DNA of 64,000 nt from Pseudoalteromonas byunsanensis. GTDB lineage: Bacteria; Pseudomonadota; Gammaproteobacteria; Enterobacterales; Alteromonadaceae. Positions 16,818 to 24,279 of this stretch are shown here, piece by piece. The position numbers were made by a program, and so were the translations under genes. Positions within the stretch are counted from its first letter, which is position 1. Each line of letters starts with the position of its first letter. The stretch spans positions 103,640 through 167,639 of the forward strand of contig NZ_MNAN01000028.1 of the NCBI RefSeq assembly GCF_001854475.1, given 5' to 3'. The notes under the pieces were generated by a model. That model saw only the letters and a program-made list of their open reading frames with translations. It made no database searches and was not told the DNA's origin.

Positions 16818-17758
16818 AATACTTCTCGCTGCATCCACTTAAGGTTGTAGTAACGATCTTCATCCGTTAGCTTACCTTGTTGATAGGCTTGTATTATTTC
16901 GTCAATTGCAGTGGCCACTGATTTATTAGGCTTGAAACCAGTCGCAAGCAGTTTATCGGAGTTAATACGGTAACAACGGGGATCATTCGAAGGGGTCACT
17001 TCAATCTCACAATCAATCTTTTGCTGTACCATTTTAGCAATATCCATGATCGAGATATTCTCAAAGCCAGCATTAAATACGCCAGATGTTTTCTCTGGGT
17101 TTTCCAACATGTAGATGTAGAGGTCGGTGATATCATCAATATGAATATTCGGACGTACTTGCGCACCGCCGAAAACGGTGATTTTACCATTTTTCAGTGC
17201 TTGCATTGTCAACATATTGACGGATACATCTAGGCGCATTCTAGGTGATAAGCCACAAACTGTTGCTGGCCTTACAATTTGTACCGCCATGTCATCGGCA
17301 TAGCTCAATAGTACGCGTTCTGCGACCATTTTGGTCTTATTGTATTCAGAAATGGGCTCAAGGCTAAGATCTTCCGTCACTTGTTCTTCATCTTTGACAC
17401 CATATACACTGCCAGATGAGGCATAGATAAACTGTTTTATCCCGTGACGTTTAGCCTTGTCGGCCAGTTGCATCGTAGCCAGCGCGCTGACTTCCCAAGT
17501 TAGTTTGGGGTCTAAATCTCCACATGGGTCATTCGCAATTGAAGCAAGATGAATGATGCTATCGATATTTTCAAGATCGATATCATTGGTAAAACGCACA
17601 TCAGACTTAATCACCGTTAAGTTCTCGTGCTGAGGCAAAAAGTTACCAAACCATTGTGTATCAATAGCTACAACCTGATACCCCTTAGCAAGAAGTTTGG
17701 GCACTAGAACGGTGCCTTTGTAGCCTGTGGCGCCAGTAACTAGAATCTTTTTATTCAT
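16814..17758 (-). CDS. SDR NAD-dependent epimerase/dehydratase
   Basis: About 314 residues of the extended SDR family. VTGATGYKGTVL binds NAD(P), SIIHLASIAND is the following strand, and SEYNKTKMVAE contains an intact catalytic YxxxK. Substrate specificity cannot be read; relatives include sugar-nucleotide 4-epimerases, 4-reductases and C. jejuni capsule heptose enzymes. Two start codons are close: ATG at 17764 and ATG at 17758. The second has GAGAA at a better spacing and starts the protein MNKKILVTG, so I use it. It precedes the GmhA-like gene with an ATGA overlap and lies 61 bases after the cytidylyltransferase. Confidence 0.82.
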   Translation of the reverse strand: MNKKILVTGATGYKGTVLVPKLLAKGYQVVAIDTQWFGNFLPQHENLTVIKSDVRFTNDIDLENIDSIIHLASIANDPCGDLDPKLTWEVSALATMQLADKAKRHGIKQFIYASSGSVYGVKDEEQVTEDLSLEPISEYNKTKMVAERVLLSYADDMAVQIVRPATVCGLSPRMRLDVSVNMLTMQALKNGKITVFGGAQVRPNIHIDDITDLYIYMLENPEKTSGVFNAGFENISIMDIAKMVQQKIDCEIEVTPSNDPRCYRINSDKLLATGFKPNKSVATAIDEIIQAYQQGKLTDEDRYYNLKWMQREVL

Positions 17759-17819
17759 TATCATTTCTCGATCTAAAATAGGTTCTACGAATTGTAAATA
17801 AACAAAGTGTGTGCCAGTT

Positions 17820-18545
17820 TTACACGTTTTTCTGTTCTACATGTTTATTTATATCGGTAAGTTCGGGGAATTTCTTTAGAGTTTTAATTAACTCTGAATA
17901 GGAAAAGTCAGTTTTATTGCCGAATTTTCCATAAATTTGCTTAATTGCAGTGTAATCATCCTGTTCATCAAGCGTTAGTCGAAGGTGGCTGAGATCTTCC
18001 AGAGCGCTAAATATATATGAGCTAACTTCATTGAACTTTGTCATCCCTAAGGTAACGTGCTCTCTATCTGCTGGTAGCGTTGCTTTTTGATGGGTGTTGC
18101 TAAGTAGATTAAAACTGAATGCGCAGCAATCTAAGCCACGGGGATAGCCACTGTGTGGTCCAAGGCTGACTATATCGTAGTCGCCACAAAGGTGCTTGTT
18201 AATGACCCGCAAACACAGTGCCTCATCAATGAGCGGACAATCACTGGTTAGTCTTACGATGGTGGTTTTCTCGTTCGCACCAAATTGTTTGGCCGCGTAA
18301 TAGTAGCGCCCAAGAACATCATCGGTTTCTCCACGAAAATACTTTATATTCAGGTTTTTACAAAGTTCGATTATAGGAGACTCACTACCATCATTGGTGG
18401 TTGCGATAATAATATTGTCGTGTAAATTTGGTAGTCGTTCTAACATTGTTTGTAAGACAGATGAATTACACAACGGCAACATGACTTTGCCCGGTAACCT
18501 GGTTGATGTCATGCGTGCTTGAATTATTATTTGAACGTTTTTCAC
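17820..18545 (-). CDS. SpsF/PseF-type cytidylyltransferase
   Basis: 241 residues of the SpsF (cytidylyltransferase, GT-A fold) family. The nucleotide loop QARMTSTRLPGKVMLPL is at residues ~9-25 and the metal-binding acidic stretch VRLTSDCPLID is near 95-105. The best assignment is the CMP-activating step for pseudaminic acid, the role PseF plays, since no NeuA-like enzyme occurs elsewhere in this window and pseI lies 1.3 kb away. Translation starts at GTG (18543-18545). It is the first gene of the leftward sugar operon and is divergent from the FkbM gene, with 57 bases between them. Confidence 0.78.
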   Translation of the reverse strand: MKNVQIIIQARMTSTRLPGKVMLPLCNSSVLQTMLERLPNLHDNIIIATTNDGSESPIIELCKNLNIKYFRGETDDVLGRYYYAAKQFGANEKTTIVRLTSDCPLIDEALCLRVINKHLCGDYDIVSLGPHSGYPRGLDCCAFSFNLLSNTHQKATLPADREHVTLGMTKFNEVSSYIFSALEDLSHLRLTLDEQDDYTAIKQIYGKFGNKTDFSYSELIKTLKKFPELTDINKHVEQKNV

Positions 18546-18602
18546 AATTTGCCTTGGATCGTCCCTATATCAATAGTTTAATAGTACAATAGCCTAAGTT
18601 GA

Positions 18603-19814
18603 ATGGCAAAGTGCACGCCCTATAGTCCTGATATAGTGAATAAAACTCGGCTTGAAACTTGCTTAGAACTCTACTCTACAGATTTATTAGATGACTCGGA
18701 GGTTTTCTTGGAGCTTAAAAATAACGCGTTCTATATCTATGGTGGCAGCCACTTTGGTAAAGCGTTGGTTGAATATTTTAGTGAAATCAACATTTTACCT
18801 GCAGCGGTGCTAGATAGAGCCCCGAAATTTGAGCATTATTTAGGAGTTCCGGTACTTCCTTTTGAGCAAGGCAATTTTGATCATAAGCTACCTGTTTTGG
18901 TATCTATATTGGGATTTGATGGCGTAGAACAAGCTATTGAAAAAGCAGGGTTTGAACAGATAATCCCAACCCTTGAAGTGTTTAAGTTGTTTCCACAGGC
19001 ACTGAAAATTCTGAATCAATGTGGGGTGCTATGGATGCAGCCACCTCTAGACAAACAGGTTGATGAACGTAGCTGTGATGCGTTACAAAGCTTATGGTCA
19101 GACTCTAGTTCATTGAATTTGTTTAATAAAATAATCAATTATAGAAAGTCTCCATCGCAATCTAGTTACCCTCTGCCAGAAGGCTACGAAATGTACTTCC
19201 CGACTGACATTCCGTCGCTTTATGCATACGAGCGATTACGAGTATTAGATGTTGGAATTTTTGATGGTGACACATTTGCAGGGTTCTATGAACGCTATGG
19301 CACATGTATAGAAAAATACTCTGGCGTGGAAGTGAGCACTAAAAACATAGCAAAGCTGCAAACTAGATTAAAAAATATGGGCTTGAGTGAATCATTCATA
19401 GAGGTTGAACGCCTAGCAGTTGGATTGCCTGAAGGTAGCGCTTTGAAAGTTATTGAAAATGACTCAGCATCAACAGTGGAGCTAATTGATAGTAATGCTA
19501 TTGCATCGTGCGATAGTGCGGTGGTTGTACAAGCTGGAGATTTAGGGAGATTGTTGGTAAAAACGCAATGCAATATTTTAAAAATGGATATCGAAGGTGC
19601 GGATTATGATGCCCTAATTCAAGCAAAAACTTATATTAGTAATCATACACCTACGCTGGCTCTATCGTTGTATCATAGGCCGCAGGATTTATGGGCTATT
19701 CCATTATTAATTGAAAGCTTTGCACCCAATAAATATAACTATTATTTAAGACAAGAAGGGCATTGGCTTCTAGAGACTCAACTCTATGCCGTACCTAAAG
19801 CTATGGTGGTTTAG
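18603..19814 (+). CDS. FkbM-family methyltransferase with N-terminal Rossmann module
   Basis: 403 residues. Residues ~43-130 are the recurring Rossmann-like module (FYIYGGSHFGKAL, then AAVLDRAPKFEHYLGVPVLP). Residues ~210-400 are an FkbM methyltransferase: VLDVGIFDGDTF binds SAM and ILKMDIEGADYDAL is the FkbM signature. FkbM enzymes usually O-methylate sugars or polyketides. The gene is the first of the rightward set and the last before pseI, 46 bases downstream. It may methylate the nonulosonic acid or its acyl group. The promoter is expected in the 57-base divergent gap, but I see only weak -35/-10 matches there. Confidence 0.82.
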   Translation: MAKCTPYSPDIVNKTRLETCLELYSTDLLDDSEVFLELKNNAFYIYGGSHFGKALVEYFSEINILPAAVLDRAPKFEHYLGVPVLPFEQGNFDHKLPVLVSILGFDGVEQAIEKAGFEQIIPTLEVFKLFPQALKILNQCGVLWMQPPLDKQVDERSCDALQSLWSDSSSLNLFNKIINYRKSPSQSSYPLPEGYEMYFPTDIPSLYAYERLRVLDVGIFDGDTFAGFYERYGTCIEKYSGVEVSTKNIAKLQTRLKNMGLSESFIEVERLAVGLPEGSALKVIENDSASTVELIDSNAIASCDSAVVVQAGDLGRLLVKTQCNILKMDIEGADYDALIQAKTYISNHTPTLALSLYHRPQDLWAIPLLIESFAPNKYNYYLRQEGHWLLETQLYAVPKAMVV

Positions 19815-19860
19815 GTCGATAATAGAGGGAGCTTGGCGGCGGATGTATCAGAGATAAAAG

Positions 19861-20901
19861 ATGAATTTTAAACAACAGTTCCAGATAAATGAGCGAACAA
19901 TTGGGCATGACTTCCCTTGTTACGTGATAGCTGAGATGTCAGCAAATCATGGTCAAAGCTTGAGTAAAGCCAAAGAGCTTGTGTACGCAGCAAAAGAGTC
20001 AGGTGCCGATGCTATTAAATTGCAAACCTATACAGCAGATACATTGACTATGGACTGTAAGTTGCCGCACTTTGAAGCTACGGGACCTTGGCAAGGGCAA
20101 TATCTGTACGATCTATACAAAAAAGCTTATATGCCATGGGATTTTCATGCCGAGTTATTTGAGTTAGCGCATAAAATAGGTTTGACTTGCTTCTCATCTC
20201 CGTTTGATAAAACAGCGATTGATTTACTTGAACAGTTTAATGCCCCTGCATATAAAATAGCCTCTCCGGAACTAATTGATCACCAGTTAATTAGAGATGT
20301 TGCTGCGACTAAAAAGCCTATGATTATGTCGACAGGCGGTGCGACATTAGCGGAAATTGCCAATGCAGTTAAAGTTGCTCGTGATGCTGGAGTGACAGAG
20401 TTGGCTTTAATGAAATGTACGAGTACTTATCCCGCGCCCGCTAAAACCATCAATCTTCGCACTATTTCGCATATGCGAGACGCGTTCGGATGCCCAGTCG
20501 GGCTGTCAGACCATACGCTGGGTAACGATGTACCACTTGCGTCGGTAGCTGTTGGGGCGTGCATGATTGAAAAGCATTTTGTGATGGACAAAAAAGATGA
20601 AACAGCGGATAGCTTTTTTTCGATGACACCGGATGAACTAACTGCTTTAGTTCATGGTGTTAGACAGATTGAGCAAGCAATGGGAACAGTGCATTATCCT
20701 AGTGAACCCTCAAAGGCACGCCGTTGTGTATACATTATTAAAGATATTGACGCTGGAGAAATATTAACTGAGGAACATGTGGCTCAAATGCGTCCTGGAG
20801 GTGGAGAAATCATGCCAGAGGCGCTCCCAACTCTGATAGGTCGAACAACGCGTAAAGCTTTGACCAGAGGCACACAATTAGCTTGGACAGACTTACTATG
20901 A
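19861..20901 (+). CDS. pseI: Pseudaminic acid synthase (NeuB family)
   Basis: 346 residues. A TIM-barrel NeuB domain (residues ~1-275; AEMSANHGQSL, DAIKLQTY, FSSPFDKTAI, KIASPELID, STGGATLAEI, LSDHTLGNDVP) is followed by a SAF/antifreeze-like domain (~285-346; RCVYIIKDIDAGEILTEEHV). The enzyme condenses PEP with the 2,4-diacylamido-2,4,6-trideoxy hexose to give a nonulosonic acid. PseI is chosen over NeuB or LegI because pseB- and pseC-like genes accompany it. An RBS-like AGAGATAAAAG precedes the ATG. The ACP gene starts within its stop codon. Confidence 0.9.
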   Translation: MNFKQQFQINERTIGHDFPCYVIAEMSANHGQSLSKAKELVYAAKESGADAIKLQTYTADTLTMDCKLPHFEATGPWQGQYLYDLYKKAYMPWDFHAELFELAHKIGLTCFSSPFDKTAIDLLEQFNAPAYKIASPELIDHQLIRDVAATKKPMIMSTGGATLAEIANAVKVARDAGVTELALMKCTSTYPAPAKTINLRTISHMRDAFGCPVGLSDHTLGNDVPLASVAVGACMIEKHFVMDKKDETADSFFSMTPDELTALVHGVRQIEQAMGTVHYPSEPSKARRCVYIIKDIDAGEILTEEHVAQMRPGGGEIMPEALPTLIGRTTRKALTRGTQLAWTDLL

Positions 20902-21149
20902 ATACCAATAAGCACGAATTATTATCGCTTATCCAGCAGTTCTTTTTAGAAAGAGGCGTTGTGATCTCTGATGATCAACTCCCTAACTATGATTTTATGG
21001 CGGCAGGTAGCTTGGACTCTTTTGAAATTCTTTCCTTAATTATGCACATTGAAATGCATTGCCAAATCAGTGTACCAGCTGAGTTGTTGTTGGATAAAAA
21101 TAATGCACAGATTGGTAACTTGGCTGATGCTATTTTAGGACTGCAATGA
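20898..21149 (+). CDS. Acyl carrier protein
   Basis: 83 residues. The phosphopantetheine-attachment Ser is Ser41 in AAGSLDSFEIL, which matches the DSL motif of ACPs, and a helical pattern surrounds it. I start it at the ATG at 20898, which overlaps the pseI stop (ATGA); an upstream start at 20883 would add five residues inside pseI. The ACP must be charged by a phosphopantetheinyl transferase. Its place between pseI and the PseG-acyltransferase gene, with an acyl-adenylating enzyme two genes on, suggests it carries the acyl group for decorating the amino sugar. This is inference from order; Pseudomonas flagellin-glycan islands also contain ACPs. Confidence 0.85.
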   Translation: MNTNKHELLSLIQQFFLERGVVISDDQLPNYDFMAAGSLDSFEILSLIMHIEMHCQISVPAELLLDKNNAQIGNLADAILGLQ

Positions 21150-22726
21150 TAGCGTTTCGAATTGATAGCCTAAGTGGCCTAGGGCATTTTATGCGCTGCA
21201 AATGGCTTGCATTGGCGTTCAAAGAACAAGGTATAACCACGACTCTCTTTTTGGATAACCAACCTGAAACTCAATTGTGTGAGAAACTCCATCAGGATAT
21301 CGTGATAGTCCCAGCAGGATTGACAGAAACACAACAAGCAGCCTGGTGCCAAGAGTATTTAGCCGATGCGGGTCTAACCCCTAGTCACTGGGTTATTGAT
21401 GGTTATAAGTTTTCTAGGCAGTGGCAGTTGGCGGTTAAAACGCCACAGGTTCAAGTGGTGGTGGTAGATGACCTAGCTCGAGTTCATGAGGCTGATTGGG
21501 TGATCGATGCAAAATGGCAGGGTGGTGAAACCACTCAACGCTATGACAATAAAGTAGCCGACAACACCAAATTATTGCTTGGCCCTGAATATGCGTTGTT
21601 AGCCCCACAGTATGGGCAGCCAAAAGGGCATTCAGAAAGACAAAACAGCTTGTTGTTTTCATTAGGCGGTGGTGGTGATTGGTCGGTGCTTACAGAAGTG
21701 ATCAGCTATTTACTGCACCATGATAGTGAACAACTTATGATTGAAGTGATCATAGGCCCCTATGCAACCTCAACACAGAAGTTAAGACAGCTAAGTGAAA
21801 AGTTTAGCAACCTTCATTTGATAACGGGCGAGAACTGTCTTTATCAATACTATGTTCGATGTGGTTTGTTTGTGGGGGCGTTGGGCACATCTTTATATGA
21901 ATTGGCTGCAACTCAAACGAGTGCGGTGACGTTTAGCATTGCTGACAATCAACTAAATAATCAACAAGACTTAGAGCAGCTCGGCCATTACTTTCATATT
22001 TCTGATCTACTAAATAACCCTGCATATGAGGTTGCGAATACATTAAGCACTTTGTTGCATCATCGCATGCGAGTGAATAAGCTCGTCCAATCAGCGGTTG
22101 TGAAGGTTGATGGGCTCGGAGCGCGAAGAGTATGTTCAATGCTACTAGGCAATCACTATTCACAGAAACAAGAATTACCTAAAGACCCAAGTGCACCAGC
22201 ATACATAAAATTTTCGCCAGAGCTTACTCTTAGGCCTGTGCAAGATACTGATATTAATCGGTATCTGAATGCTAGAAACCGGCCTGATAATGCTTGGCGT
22301 ATGACAATAACAAAGCAAATAAACCAGTTACAACACTATCGCTGGTGGTTTGCGAATCAACGAGCTTCTTTTGTACTCGAATCTGAAGGTGAAGCATTGC
22401 TGTATGTGTGGCATCAAAAGTGTGAGAAATACGACCAACAGTATTTGATAGGCGGGTGGTTCGCTGCCAGTGACAAAGTTGGTTTTGTTCATGCGCAGCT
22501 GGTTTTAGATTGGCAGCTTAAAGAAACGGCTAAATTATGGCCCCAAGCGCATTGGTTAGCGGTGATAAACAAAGAAAACAAATTTGTGAATTTACTTAAT
22601 CAACGTGCTGGATTTATTGCACTTACAGATGGAAGCCCTGAATTTGAGTGCATTTCGGAGCTTTTCCCTGATGCTAAGCCCGAACAATTTAACTTTGTTG
22701 CTAAGTTTGCCGATAACAATACATAA
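21146..22726 (+). CDS. PseG-like UDP-sugar hydrolase fused to GNAT-type acyltransferase
   Basis: 526 residues. Residues ~1-330 match PseG (UDP-2,4-diacetamido-2,4,6-trideoxy-altropyranose hydrolase, GT-B fold): the catalytic His14 in LSGLGHFMRC, SLGGGGDWS and the UDP-binding GALGTSLYELAA. Residues ~348-515 have GNAT-like N-acyltransferase strands (LTLRPVQDTD early, WLAVINKENKFV late), so this half may do the PseH step. A PseG-PseH fusion would channel the acylated amino sugar to hydrolysis. A GNAT could also use an acyl-ACP rather than acetyl-CoA here, given the ACP next door (4-base overlap). The fusion is directly visible; donor choice is inference. Confidence 0.8.
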   Translation: MIAFRIDSLSGLGHFMRCKWLALAFKEQGITTTLFLDNQPETQLCEKLHQDIVIVPAGLTETQQAAWCQEYLADAGLTPSHWVIDGYKFSRQWQLAVKTPQVQVVVVDDLARVHEADWVIDAKWQGGETTQRYDNKVADNTKLLLGPEYALLAPQYGQPKGHSERQNSLLFSLGGGGDWSVLTEVISYLLHHDSEQLMIEVIIGPYATSTQKLRQLSEKFSNLHLITGENCLYQYYVRCGLFVGALGTSLYELAATQTSAVTFSIADNQLNNQQDLEQLGHYFHISDLLNNPAYEVANTLSTLLHHRMRVNKLVQSAVVKVDGLGARRVCSMLLGNHYSQKQELPKDPSAPAYIKFSPELTLRPVQDTDINRYLNARNRPDNAWRMTITKQINQLQHYRWWFANQRASFVLESEGEALLYVWHQKCEKYDQQYLIGGWFAASDKVGFVHAQLVLDWQLKETAKLWPQAHWLAVINKENKFVNLLNQRAGFIALTDGSPEFECISELFPDAKPEQFNFVAKFADNNT

Positions 22727-22748
22727 AGACCGTAAAGAGTAATACGCT

Positions 22749-24254
22749 TTGAACAGTATATATCAACTATTTCAAGAACATGTGAAGGCTTCTCCGAATA
22801 AAGTAGCCGTTATTTTTAACGATAATAGTCTGAGTTATCAACAGCTCAATGAACAGGTTGAGGCACTCAGTAGCTATTTTACATCTTTAGGCTTAAAGCA
22901 AGGTCATAGAATCGCATTATTTGCGCCAAATGGATTGGAATACCCTACGGTGATGTTAGCAACAGCAAAATTAGGTTTGGCTATTGTACCTCTGCCAATT
23001 AGCTTGAAAGGTGATGCACTAATAACAGCCCTCAAAGTAATGCCTGTTGCGGCTGCGATTGCTTGGCCAACGATTAGCAAAGTCCTCCTTCAGCAGAGAC
23101 TTGTAGAAAGAGAGTGTATTGTTACTCTCGGTGAAGCGGTTGATGGAGAGAAAACGTGGGATACAGTTTTTGCATCTGACTTTGAGCCATGTGCTGTGCC
23201 GGCTGTTGATATTACAGCGCCTTATATTTTGACTATGACATCGGGCTCAACAGGCCAGCCTAAACCTATCGTATTAAGTCAGCAGTGCAAAATTAAGCGT
23301 GCGTTTTCAGCCACGATTAATTACTACGACTTGAACAAAGAGGATGTTGTTTTAGTTGCCACACCTCTTTATCACTCGTTGGCGCAACGGGGCGTGTTAA
23401 TGCCACTAATGCTGGGCGCGACGACTGTGATTATGTCTAAATTCTCACTACCACATTGGCTAAAGGCTATAGAGCAACACAAGGTGAGCTTTTTATTCGC
23501 CGTGTCAGCCCAACTTGAAAGTTTTTTAGCTCAGGACTCAATTGCAGAAGATATTAGCTCGGTTAAATGCTTAGTTTCTTCATCTGCCGTACTAAACAGC
23601 GATAGTAAACAAGCACTCATGGCGCGTTTAGACTGCAATTTCCACGAATGTTACGGTGCTTCAGAAGTTGGAGTGGTAACCGACTTTTGTGTTTCCAAAC
23701 AGCCTCAGTTAAGCGGTAGTGTTGGTAAAGCTTTGCCTTTTGTTGATATTAAGATAGTTGATAAGAGAGGGCATACACAGCCCAACAATGAAATCGGTGA
23801 GATCTGCTGTAAAACCACCACCGCTTTCAATGAATATTTTAAGATGCTTGAGGCAACAGAGAATGCTTACGATAGCAGCGGTTTTTTTAAAACGGGTGAC
23901 TTAGGTTATTTAGATGAACAAGGCTACCTATATTATGTCGGCCGCAAAAAAGAAGTCATCTCTAGTGGGGGGATCAATGTCTTCCCACAAGATATTGAGG
24001 CAGTTGTAAAATCTCACCCCATGATTATTGATTGTGTTGCGTTTGGTTGCCCCCATCCTCAGCTTGGAGAGTATGTTAAGGTGGTTTATGAGCAACGAGG
24101 TGAGGAAGAACTTACCAACGAACTTCGTAGGTTATGTTTACAAGAGTTAACAGATTACCAGCAACCGAGAGAGTTTCTCAAGGTGCCAGAGTTACTCACA
24201 AACCCTATGGGGAAAGTGTTACGCAATCAAGTAAAAGAAAAGTATAAATCGTGA
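22749..24254 (+). CDS. Class I acyl-adenylating enzyme (AMP-binding, acyl-CoA/acyl-ACP synthetase type)
   Basis: 501 residues of the ANL superfamily. The phosphate loop MTSGSTGQPKP is near residue 161, the ATP-binding HECYGASEVG follows, TGDLGYLD is the later Asp region, GRKKEVISSGG begins the C-terminal lid and TNPMGKVLRNQV holds the catalytic Lys. It would activate a carboxylic acid as acyl-AMP and pass it to CoA or, more likely here, to the ACP. The substrate cannot be predicted. The start is TTG at 22749; no in-frame ATG is nearby and AAAGAG lies about 9 bases upstream. It is the last gene of the rightward set. Confidence 0.85.
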   Translation: MNSIYQLFQEHVKASPNKVAVIFNDNSLSYQQLNEQVEALSSYFTSLGLKQGHRIALFAPNGLEYPTVMLATAKLGLAIVPLPISLKGDALITALKVMPVAAAIAWPTISKVLLQQRLVERECIVTLGEAVDGEKTWDTVFASDFEPCAVPAVDITAPYILTMTSGSTGQPKPIVLSQQCKIKRAFSATINYYDLNKEDVVLVATPLYHSLAQRGVLMPLMLGATTVIMSKFSLPHWLKAIEQHKVSFLFAVSAQLESFLAQDSIAEDISSVKCLVSSSAVLNSDSKQALMARLDCNFHECYGASEVGVVTDFCVSKQPQLSGSVGKALPFVDIKIVDKRGHTQPNNEIGEICCKTTTAFNEYFKMLEATENAYDSSGFFKTGDLGYLDEQGYLYYVGRKKEVISSGGINVFPQDIEAVVKSHPMIIDCVAFGCPHPQLGEYVKVVYEQRGEEELTNELRRLCLQELTDYQQPREFLKVPELLTNPMGKVLRNQVKEKYKS

Positions 24255-24259
24255 AAATG

Positions 24260-24279
24260 GGGTGATGAAGCTATCACCC
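24260..24279. terminator. Convergent hairpin terminator, bidirectional
   Basis: A 7-bp perfect stem GGGTGAT/ATCACCC with a 6-base loop, between the plus-strand adenylating enzyme and the minus-strand oxidoreductase. Plus-strand readout is followed by ACGTTTT and minus-strand readout by ATTTT, so it can serve both directions. It overlaps the last codons of the oxidoreductase. Confidence 0.65.

Noticed and set aside
18546-18602. Sigma-70 promoter TTGGAT-N17-TTTAAT for the FkbM gene
   Set aside because: The -10 is fair but the -35 matches only three of six positions, so it is not listed as a feature.
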